Shown one piece after another: positions 1 through 5,030 of a stretch of 5,030 nucleotides of DNA; within the stretch, counting starts at the first letter, position 1, and the number at the start of each line of letters is the position of its first letter. Source of the DNA: Methanobacterium sp. (GTDB lineage Archaea; Methanobacteriota; Methanobacteria; Methanobacteriales; Methanobacteriaceae); NCBI GenBank assembly GCA_028700095.1, contig JAQVTJ010000116.1, positions 1 through 5,030 of the forward strand, read 5' to 3'. The notes under the pieces are model-generated. The model did no database searches and was not told the origin of the DNA. It saw only the letters and a list, made by a program, of their open reading frames with translations. The position numbers were made by a program, and so were the translations under genes.

Positions 1-949
1 TCCAACAGACACAACTATACTTGCCCAATTAAAACCTACCTGTTGAAGTGCAAAGGCCACAGGAGCAACAACATCTTTATATACATAATAGGGGAATATT
101 CCATTTAATATAGTTGACACTATTATATAAAGAATAGAACTTATAACAAGAGCTCCAATAAGTGCAATTGGTATGGTTTTCTGGGGATTCTTCACTTCTT
201 CTGCTGCAGTTGTAAGTGTATCAAATCCAATATAAGCAAACATTATAATTCCAGCTCCTTGAAAAACCCCACTTAACCCATATGGGAAAAAAGGGATATG
301 ATTTGATGGATTAATATAGTTTACCCCAATAAAAATAAAGAGTAAAATAACTGATATCTTTATAGCAACAATAATATTATTAATTCTCGAACTTTCTTTC
401 ACACCAGTAATTAAAAGACTCATTATAGAAATACTATTAGCATAGCAGGTAAATTTATAATACCCCGATTTACTCCTGGAGGATTAATTAATATAGTAGG
501 TAAGTAAAGTCCAAATGAATTTAAAAGAGCCACAAAATAGTTGGACCATCCAATTGCAACAGTTGCAACAATACAGTATATTCTACAGTATATTCTAATA
601 ATAAATCCCATCCAATAATCCATGCCCATATCTCACCTAATGTTATATAACTATATGTATATGCACTGCCTGTTAAAGGAACCATTGTTGCAAATTCAGT
701 GTAACACAGAGCAGTTAATAGAACTGTTGCTGTACAGAAAATAAATGAAAATGTTATAGCAGGTCCAGCAAAATTTGCTGATGCAGTTCCAGTTAAAATA
801 AATATCCCTGCACCTATAAGAAATCCAATACCTAAAAGCATCAGACTCATAGGACCAAGCAATCTTCTTAATACATCATCCTTTTTATCCATCTCAAGAT
901 ATTCATCTACAGATTTTTTCCTAAAAATTTTAAACTTAATAGAATTCAC
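1..949 (-). pseudogene. APC-superfamily amino-acid permease (CAT type), frame broken twice, 3' end outside window
   Basis: This gene would encode a polytopic membrane transporter that brings amino acids, probably cationic ones, into the cell. It is read in three successive frames: 949 to about 572 (126 residues), about 572 to 426 (49), and 426 to the window edge (142). Each junction is missing one base. Family hallmarks run in the correct order. They are the TM1 motif LLGIGFLIGAGIFILTG with AGPAITFSF, then ALCYTEFATMVPLTGSAYTY, then GWDLLLEY at the end of TM3. In the second frame is VATVAIGWSNYF, and in the third are TGVKES and the TM6 signature FAYIGFDTLTTAAEEVKNP. The visible 317 residues are about two thirds of a usual CAT-type permease. 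The start is GTG at 949, directly after an in-frame TAA, with no clear Shine-Dalgarno sequence. ATG 892 is possible but would drop the conserved FRKKSVDEYL segment. Family assignment is firm. Whether the breaks are real or sequencing errors is open. Confidence 0.87.
572..597. repeat. 12-bp tandem duplication inside the permease gene
   Basis: The unit tacagtatattc occurs twice back to back (572-583 and 584-595), and the period continues for two more bases. On the coding strand it repeats Glu-Tyr-Thr-Val, giving EYTVEYTV at the end of TM3. CAT-type permeases normally have one such segment followed by about five residues and then VAIGW. Removing one copy and restoring one base gives EYTV-x-VATVAIGWS, with normal spacing. 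The second copy therefore looks like an extra insertion. It keeps frame by itself, so the adjacent frameshift is a separate event. Confidence 0.85.
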
Positions 950-964
950 TTAAAAAATTTAATA

Positions 965-976
965 TATAAAACTTTA
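965..976 (-). promoter_or_regulatory. Possible TATA box upstream of the permease
   Basis: On the minus strand the sequence aaagttttatatatt resembles an archaeal BRE plus TATA box. It ends about 11 bases before the GTG start at 949. Archaeal transcription normally starts about 22-27 bases after the TATA centre, which would fall at or just inside the gene. This box would therefore suit a leaderless message or a start slightly downstream. The background is so AT-rich that chance matches are common. Confidence 0.25.
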
Positions 977-1184
977 TTTACTTTCTGGACATATTAACTC
1001 TCTTTTAATTAACAAAACCTTTTATTATCGATAAATTACCTAAACAACCATAAGATGTTTAAATATTTATTTAAGACATTAATGTTAAGATAACTATTTG
1101 TATTTATTTTATAATTGATTCTGATGATAAAAAGACATAAAAATAAAATTTTGTTAGTATATTATCCTATTTTTAAAAAATCAG

Positions 1185-1205
1185 CTTGAACAAAAATTGT
1201 TCGAG
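1185..1205. promoter_or_regulatory. Hairpin with a 5-base loop in the divergent spacer
   Basis: The arms cttgaaca (1185-1192) and tgttcgag (1198-1205) pair over eight positions around the loop aaaat. Seven pairs are Watson-Crick and one is G-U. A T-run follows at 1209-1213 on the plus strand, and another T-run follows on the minus strand (A-run at 1175-1180). This gives it the form of a bidirectional terminator or an operator. No recognised gene ends here, so its role is uncertain. A 21-codon reading frame, 1124-1189 plus strand, stops inside the left arm. Confidence 0.4.
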
Positions 1206-1384
1206 TATGTTTTTAAATAACATTTTTATTTTAAGCCTAACATTTATTTTTTTTATATCATAAAATATTTATTTAATCCTTTATATTGAATTATTTTTCT
1301 ATAATTAATATGCTACAACTTCTCTTAAATACATTAACTTTTTACACCTTATTTAAAGACAAATATATTAGTGCTTTCTATGTT

Positions 1385-1400
1385 TTTAACATGTGTTAAA
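1385..1400. promoter_or_regulatory. Perfect 16-bp dyad, operator-like
   Basis: TTTAACA and TGTTAAA flank a two-base centre (TG), giving a perfect 7-2-7 inverted repeat in the divergent spacer. Compact dyads of this size are typical binding sites for dimeric winged-helix regulators such as MarR- or TetR-like proteins, which often control MFS efflux genes. It lies about 270 bases upstream of the MFS start, far from the likely core promoter, so a role in MFS control is only inferred. Confidence 0.35.
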
Positions 1401-1541
1401 TATACTATGATAATATTAACTTTAATTTATCAAAAAAAATCATATAATATAAATAGGAAATTTTTAGCTATAAAACTAATCTTAGAATATGATGTAAATT
1501 TTAGATTTTTTTTTATATTTCTATTTTTATAATAATAAATT

Positions 1542-1588
1542 GTTTAAATAAGAGTTTATGTAGTTAATATATAATAATAGATTTAAAC
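1542..1588 (+). promoter_or_regulatory. Candidate MFS promoter flanked by an inverted repeat
   Basis: A TATA-like element, ttaatatata (1564-1573), lies between two perfect inverted 8-base arms, gtttaaat (1542-1549) and atttaaac (1581-1588). Initiation about 25 bases downstream would give a leader of roughly 70 bases before ATG 1667. An inverted repeat that brackets a TATA box could let a repressor block TBP/TFB access. The arms are mostly A/T, so chance is a real alternative. Confidence 0.3.
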
Positions 1589-1666
1589 TGATTATAATTG
1601 CAAAGTAGAAATTAAACATTTTTTATGAGATTAGTTTAAATGAATATTAAATAGAATTTGATAAAA

Positions 1667-3037
1667 ATGTCTGATAATAATAGAATAAATAAAACAACAG
1701 TATTGTTTATTACAACAATAGCATCATTTTTAACTCCTTTTATGGCTTCATCTGTAAATGTTGCTTTACCTGTAATTTCAAAGGAATTAATAGTTAATTC
1801 AATTTTATTAAGCTGGGTTACAACATCATTTATTTTAACTTCAGCAATGTTTGCAGTTCCCTTTGGAAGAATTGCAGATATATATGGTATGAAAAAGGTT
1901 TTTGCCATTGGAATTATTAGTTTTACACTTGCCACATTTCTAGCAGCATTATCTCCCTCAGTAGAATTTTTAATATTTACAAGAATATTACAAGGTATTG
2001 GAAGTTCTATGATATTTGTAACCGGAATGGCTATTATATCATCTGTTTTCCCACCAATGGAAAGAGGTAAAGCCATTGGAATAAATGTTAGTGCAATATT
2101 CACAGGACTTGTAATTGGACCTCTTTTTGGTGGAATATTAACCCAGTACCTAGGTTGGAGGAGTATTTTCTATTTAATAGTGCCTTTGGGTCTGTTTGTA
2201 ATAATACTTATAATAACTAAACTAAAAGGAAAAGAATGGGCAGGATGTAAAGGTGAAAAACTGGATATAATAGGTTCAATACTTTATGCTATATCATTAC
2301 TATTAATTTTAGCAGGATTTTCAGATATTAAAAACTTTATTGGAGAATTAATGATATTTGTAGGTATTATTGGAAGTATAATATTTGTAATATGGGAGTT
2401 AAGGGTTGATAATCCAGTATTAGATATGAAGCTTTTCTTTAAAAATAGAATGTTTGCATTTTCCAATTTAACAGCTCTTATAAGTTTTACAGGTACATTT
2501 ACAGTGGTATTTTTATTAAGTTTATATTTACAGTATATTAAAGGGTTTGATCCAAGAGTAGCAGGATTAATTCTTGCTACACAATCCATGGTAATTGTGC
2601 TTATGTCTCCTGTTTCAGGAATGCTTTCAGATAAATATGAGTCAAGAATTTTGGCTTCAATTGGAATGGTAATTACAACAATAGGACTTATAATATTTGC
2701 ATTTTTAAATGTAGAAACAAGTATTTATTTAATATTATTTAGTCTTGTTTTACTTGGAATTGGAGCAGGTATATTTTCATCACCCAACACACATGCTATA
2801 ATGAATTCAGTTGAAAAAAGATATTATGGTGTTGCATCTGCAACATCAAGCACTATGAGGTTGATAGGTCAAACACTTAGTATGGGTATTGTTTTGTTAG
2901 TATTTTCAATATATGTAGGTGCTGTTCAGTTTAATCCTGGAAATTATCCTCAACTCCTTCAAAGTATTAACACAGTATTTACAATTTCAGCTATACTAGG
3001 ATTTATTGCCATATTTATATCTCTAGCACGTAATTAA
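1667..3037 (+). CDS. DHA2-type MFS transporter (14-helix drug/metabolite:H+ antiporter family)
   Basis: This is an intact 456-residue integral membrane protein, predicted to export drugs or other small molecules by exchange with protons. MFS signatures seen are VNVALP (30-35) at the end of TM1, motif A as GRIADIYGMKK (67-77), motif B as RILQGIG (106-112), and the antiporter motif C as GLVIGPLFGG (147-156) followed by GWRSIF. The two extra central helices (about 202-217 and 228-243) and the following WELRVDNPVLDMKLF segment are typical of DHA2 rather than 12-helix DHA1 members. A second, degenerate motif A (GMLSDKYESR) starts the C-terminal half. The Asp that usually precedes VNVALP in DHA2 proteins is absent: the segment reads PFMASS. 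ATG 1667 is preferred over an in-frame TTG at 1658, and neither has a clear Shine-Dalgarno sequence. The gene stands alone. The substrate cannot be read from sequence. Confidence 0.92.
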   Translation: MSDNNRINKTTVLFITTIASFLTPFMASSVNVALPVISKELIVNSILLSWVTTSFILTSAMFAVPFGRIADIYGMKKVFAIGIISFTLATFLAALSPSVEFLIFTRILQGIGSSMIFVTGMAIISSVFPPMERGKAIGINVSAIFTGLVIGPLFGGILTQYLGWRSIFYLIVPLGLFVIILIITKLKGKEWAGCKGEKLDIIGSILYAISLLLILAGFSDIKNFIGELMIFVGIIGSIIFVIWELRVDNPVLDMKLFFKNRMFAFSNLTALISFTGTFTVVFLLSLYLQYIKGFDPRVAGLILATQSMVIVLMSPVSGMLSDKYESRILASIGMVITTIGLIIFAFLNVETSIYLILFSLVLLGIGAGIFSSPNTHAIMNSVEKRYYGVASATSSTMRLIGQTLSMGIVLLVFSIYVGAVQFNPGNYPQLLQSINTVFTISAILGFIAIFISLARN

Positions 3038-3051
3038 ACATAAAAGAGTTT

Positions 3052-3071
3052 TATAAAAATAAATTTTTATA
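3052..3071 (+). terminator. Weak AT hairpin after the MFS gene
   Basis: The arms tataaaaa and tttttata form an 8-bp all-A/T stem with a 4-base loop, starting 14 bases after the MFS stop. The T-run lies within the right arm. Archaeal termination often needs only T-runs, so this is a plausible but weak transcript end. It overlaps the 3' end of the possible minus-strand remnant at 3067-3162. Confidence 0.35.
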
Positions 3072-3162
3072 GGAAAATATCTAAAGTAATATTCCTTGTT
3101 ATTTCCATGTGATCTTCAGTAATATGGACAATGCTATAAATTCCAAAAAAATATTAAAGCAT
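3067..3162 (-). pseudogene. Possible dead 31-codon small gene (stop at codon 3)
   Basis: ATG 3162 is preceded by a good Shine-Dalgarno sequence, AGGAG (3169-3173), six bases away. The frame reads Met-Leu-stop and then stays open with a protein-like composition (GIYSIVHITEDHMEITRN) until TAA at 3067-3069. One base change at codon 3 (TAA to AAA, for example) would give a 31-residue peptide. Alternatively, removing one T from the 7-T run at 3144-3150 joins an upstream frame ending GVFYALIFF to the same C-terminal part, which would suggest a fragment of a longer membrane protein. A TATA-like element on the minus strand (about 3211-3219) is correctly placed for a short leader. I do not recognise a family. 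It may be only a chance frame. Confidence 0.25.
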
Positions 3163-3305
3163 AAAATACTCCTTCTATCCTAGTATTTTTCTGTTATAGA
3201 TTTGTTATAGGTATATAAGTTCATCTAAGATTAACCTTATTATACTCTCTTATAAAATGTTTTAATATTTTACGCATAAATAGATTATAATAAATATGTC
3301 ATGAT

Positions 3306-3321
3306 CTACAAAAGTTTGTAG
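3306..3321. promoter_or_regulatory. Perfect 16-bp dyad, operator-like or small hairpin
   Basis: CTACAAA and TTTGTAG flank a two-base centre (AG), a perfect 7-2-7 inverted repeat with internal C and G positions. It has the same geometry as the dyad at 1385-1400 but a different sequence. It lies about 60-75 bases upstream of the TATA-like box at 3382-3391, so it could be an operator for the small unit there. No regulator gene is visible in the window. Confidence 0.35.
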
Positions 3322-3378
3322 TTAAATATCATCCCTATTATCTTTTTTTAATTTATATACCTTTAGATGGTATAATAA

Positions 3379-3391
3379 AGGAATATATAAA
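3379..3391 (+). promoter_or_regulatory. Archaeal-type BRE/TATA promoter
   Basis: The sequence aaaggaatatataaaag fits an archaeal B-recognition element followed by a TATA box. It is the best such match I see in the window. Transcription starting about 25 bases after the TATA centre would begin near 3410, next to the G-rich ggggcagtgatgatggg. A second TATA-like stretch (tttatata, 3352-3359) and an inverted repeat tatacc/ggtata (3356-3374) lie just upstream. Confidence 0.4.
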
Positions 3392-3407
3392 AGTCTGTAT
3401 AATTTAT

Positions 3408-3498
3408 TGGGGCAGTGATGATGGGAATGGCCAAAAGCTTAAAAAAAATGATAGTAACTATTGAATAATAAAATAAACTATATTCTTTTTTTATTTTT
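3408..3498 (+). other. Candidate small transcription unit: 17-codon frame or short RNA, ending in T-runs
   Basis: Downstream of the TATA-like box is a sequence much richer in G and C than the surrounding spacer (ggggcagtgatgatgggaat). It contains a short frame from GTG 3415, ATG 3418 or ATG 3421 to TAA 3466-3468. From ATG 3418 it reads MMGMAKSLKKMIVTIE, a basic 16-residue peptide. GGGG lies a few bases before the start but is not a canonical Shine-Dalgarno at normal spacing. Two T-runs (3486-3492 and 3494-3498) would end an RNA of about 80-90 bases. The heptamer GTGATGA (3415-3421) matches a box C of C/D guide RNAs, but I find no matching CTGA box D, so that reading is weak. It may be a small protein gene, a noncoding RNA, or the 5' remnant of a lost gene. 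Confidence 0.3.
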
Positions 3499-3555
3499 AT
3501 TTAGTAGTTTAAAATCTGTTTATAACCCTAATAATTGTAATATATATTTAAAATA

Positions 3556-3579
3556 TTATTTTTTTTTGCAAAAAAATAA
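3556..3579 (-). terminator. Hairpin terminator downstream of the swivel-domain/DUF7064-type operon
   Basis: A 10-bp perfect stem, TTATTTTTTT paired with AAAAAAATAA around a 4-base loop (ttgc), lies about 40 bases after the minus-strand stop at 3618. Its A/T arms supply T-runs on both strands, so it could stop minus-strand transcription of the operon and also back up the plus-strand T-run terminator at 3486-3498. Confidence 0.45.
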
Positions 3580-3617
3580 ATATATTTTATAAAATGATCT
3601 GAATATTTATTATTTTA

Positions 3618-4501
3618 TTATGGTTTGGGGATTAAAAATTCTGCTACTCCATATCCTTCCTTGTTTTCCCAGTTATATTTTGAAATTGTTTCAATAAGGA
3701 TCATACTATCCTCCATTGGTATTATTCCAAATCTTATAACCTCACCTGTTACAGTATATTTAATTCCATTTTTGTTAAATAATTGCATATTAAACTTAGA
3801 TGGTATTCCATTATTAAATTCTAGATCTATATCTGATTTGATTATGGTTCATTAACTGAATCTTTATAGAAATATCCTGCATCTATATCTCCTTTATCAA
3901 CAGAAAGTTTGGTTATATTAAAAGCTTCATCTTTGGAAAATTCAGAATTGATCCACATCCACATCTTAGGAGATTCCCATGCCCTTATACCTTGACTTCG
4001 ATCTCTTTCACCTAAACCATCTATTTCATAGGATTTTTCATTAATTTTAATATTTCCATAAGCCCTTCCAAATTGTTCATAATGTTCAGATACAACATTA
4101 GATGACATTTGAACCTGTTTTTCATCTACACAGTTAATATAATCCATAACAGGATTTAGTGCTTCCCATGTAACTTCCATTTTAATATTAAATTCCTTGG
4201 GAATATTGGTTAGAGTATCATATATTTTACCATTATATTTTAATTGCCATTTTCCTGATCCAATTTCTTGATATTGTAATCCTGCAATATTTAATGGTTT
4301 ATTATTACATGGTGTTTCTAATTTAATACCAGCCACTATTTTTGGTAACATTATAAAAAAGAACATGGATTTCTCATTTTTATTTATTTTATTACCTATT
4401 CGCATAAAAACAGTTAAATCATTTTTTTTATCATGGAAATTAAAATAATAGCTTTCATTCCATTCTAAATGTTTTTTTAGAGATTCAATATTTAAATCCA
4501 T
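3618..4501 (-). pseudogene. Lipocalin-like DUF7064/DUF7065-type (CrtC/AttH-like) protein, one frameshift near the C-terminus
   Basis: The first frame runs 219 residues from ATG 4501 to TAA at 3842-3844. Reading then resumes one base back, in a frame open for 75 residues from 3845 to TAA at 3618-3620. The 294-residue reconstruction is continuous: SVNEP is followed by IIKSDIDLEF. Recognisable features are WNESYYFNFHD (14-24), a charged strand ending KSMFFFI (44-50), HYEQFGRAYG (140-149), and the signature DGLGERDRSQGIR (161-173), followed by WMWI. These match two-domain beta-barrel proteins related to AttH and hydroxyneurosporene synthase, which handle hydrophobic small molecules. No catalytic role is established. 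The last strands (FNMQLF, YTVTGEVIRFG) would be lost by the shift, so a 219-residue product probably would not fold normally. The gene starts 17 bases after the upstream enzyme gene. AAAGGGG lies 11 bases before its ATG. Confidence 0.72.
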
Positions 4502-4518
4502 CTAAATAACAACCCCTT

Positions 4519-5030
4519 TTATTGTTTTTTGTAAACTACTCCTTCATTACCATCTACAACTAATTCTTCACCAGTTTTAAAAATATTAGTAGCTCCTTTT
4601 ACATCTGTAACAGCAGGTATTCTGTATTCACGAGAAATCACAGCACCATGTGATAATATACCTCCTGTTTCAGTGATAAGAGCTCCTATTTTTGAAAATA
4701 TAGCTGTCCATGCAGGATCTGTGTTGCTTGTAATTAATATTTCATTATCTTCAAGATGATATAATTCTTTAATAGATTCCACAACCCGTGCTTTACAATT
4801 AAATATTCCTGGACTTGCTGCTGCACCATAAATTGCATTTTTATTATATTCCATAATAGTATCATCAAATTCAATTCCATTTTTCAAAAATTTAGGAGGT
4901 AGAGATGTTTTATATTTATAAAATTCCTTTTTTCTCTTGGATAATTTATCTCTTAATTTAAGAATTTTTTCATCTGATTCATTTAATATATTATTTTCTT
5001 TAAAAAGTTTCATTAATTCTGTTTCATAAA
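4519..5030 (-). CDS. PEP-synthase-like/rifampin-phosphotransferase-like enzyme, C-terminal phosphohistidine swivel domain (partial)
   Basis: The frame enters from the right edge and gives 169 complete codons before TAA at 4519-4521. ATG 5013 is internal, because the frame stays open upstream (YETEL before Met). After a charged helical linker (LKLRDKLSKRKKEFYKY) comes the PEP-utilising mobile domain. It contains GAAASPGIFNCKARVV, then ILITSNTDPAWT, then the active site TETGGILSHGAVISREYRIPAV. The His codon is at 4648-4650 and should be the residue that carries phosphate between the ATP site and the substrate site. The protein ends about 60 residues later (VVDGNEGVVYKKQ), so it has no C-terminal PEP/pyruvate TIM barrel as in true PEP synthase. 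This order matches rifampin phosphotransferase and related orphan enzymes, whose ATP-grasp and substrate domains come first. Those domains lie outside the window. The substrate is unknown. It probably shares a transcript with the downstream DUF7064-type gene. Confidence 0.88.
   Translation of the reverse strand, partial: YETELMKLFKENNILNESDEKILKLRDKLSKRKKEFYKYKTSLPPKFLKNGIEFDDTIMEYNKNAIYGAAASPGIFNCKARVVESIKELYHLEDNEILITSNTDPAWTAIFSKIGALITETGGILSHGAVISREYRIPAVTDVKGATNIFKTGEELVVDGNEGVVYKKQ

Larger units (their letters stand above)
950..1666. other. Long AT-rich divergent spacer without a convincing gene
   Basis: This stretch of about 0.7 kb separates the divergently read permease and MFS genes. 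I see no RNA gene and no protein-like reading frame longer than about 30 codons. It contains a G/C-closed hairpin (1185-1205), a perfect 7-2-7 dyad (1385-1400), an inverted repeat around a TATA-like element (1542-1588) and scattered A/T homopolymers. Both flanking genes start from it, so their control signals should lie here. Confidence 0.7.

Noticed and set aside
1310..1399. 29-codon plus-strand frame beginning MLQLLLNTLTFYTLF
   Set aside because: No ribosome site, no promoter at a fitting distance, and composition expected of AT-rich spacer DNA. Its end overlaps the 1385-1400 dyad.
950..1666. CRISPR array, tRNA or insertion-sequence remnant in the long spacer
   Set aside because: No regularly spaced direct repeats, no cloverleaf-like segment, and no terminal inverted repeats with a transposase fragment were seen.
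1636..2103. Long open frame on the minus strand antisense to the 5' part of the MFS gene
   Set aside because: It mirrors the real MFS coding sequence, shows no family motifs, and its composition follows from the complement of hydrophobic codons.
2284..2589. Open frame on the minus strand antisense to the middle of the MFS gene
   Set aside because: Same reason: it lies wholly inside a convincing gene and has no recognisable domain or ribosome site.
3415..3468. C/D box guide RNA, based on GTGATGA at 3415-3421
   Set aside because: A box-C-like heptamer is present but no CTGA box D or D' follows at the right spacing, so one motif is not enough.
3625..3855. Open frame on the plus strand opposite the end of the DUF7064-type gene
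   Set aside because: The minus strand here encodes the continuation of the broken gene, with plausible beta-strand composition; the plus frame has no independent support.
4519..5013. A stand-alone 164-residue swivel-domain protein starting at ATG 5013
   Set aside because: The frame stays open through the right edge, and the sequence at 5013 looks like the interior of a helical linker with no ribosome site, so the gene most likely starts outside the window.

Overview
The window is very AT-rich. It has long gene-poor spacers, heavy use of ATA (Ile) and AGA (Arg) codons, and several TATA-box-like promoters. This suggests an AT-rich methanogenic archaeon of the Methanobacteriales (Methanosphaera or Methanobrevibacter type). 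That is an inference: no rRNA or methanogenesis gene is present, and AT-rich Firmicutes or Fusobacteria cannot be fully excluded.

Layout. (1) 1-949, minus strand: an APC-superfamily amino-acid permease of the cationic amino-acid transporter (CAT) type, running off the left edge. Its family motifs are clear but spread over three reading frames, with a 12-bp tandem duplication beside the first break. (2) 950-1666: a gene-free divergent spacer of about 0.7 kb holding candidate promoter elements, a hairpin and two operator-like inverted repeats. (3) 1667-3037, plus strand: an intact DHA2-type 14-helix major facilitator (MFS) exporter. (4) 3038-3617: an intergenic region with weak terminators, a possible dead small gene on the minus strand (3067-3162), a perfect 16-bp dyad (3306-3321), and a compact promoter/short-RNA/T-run unit (about 3380-3498). 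(5) 3618-5030, minus strand: a two-gene operon. The upstream gene (4519-5030, entering from the right edge) is the C-terminal end of a PEP-synthase-like or rifampin-phosphotransferase-like enzyme that ends right after its phosphohistidine swivel domain. The downstream gene (3618-4501) is a lipocalin-like DUF7064/DUF7065-type (CrtC/AttH-like) protein, interrupted by one frameshift near its C-terminus.

The most notable pattern is that two of the four recognisable genes carry frame breaks. All three breaks have the same sign (one base missing) and a similar context, an AA pair before T that would be reduced to a single A. The MFS gene between them is clean over 1.37 kb. The window therefore shows either decay of accessory genes or a systematic single-base error in the underlying assembly. 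Functionally it looks like an accessory transport and small-molecule-modification neighbourhood: amino-acid uptake, drug or metabolite efflux, and a phosphotransferase-like enzyme paired with a lipocalin-like partner. I found no clear evidence for a wholly new system. The best candidates for something undescribed are the small transcription unit near 3380-3498 and the swivel-domain/lipocalin-like gene pair.
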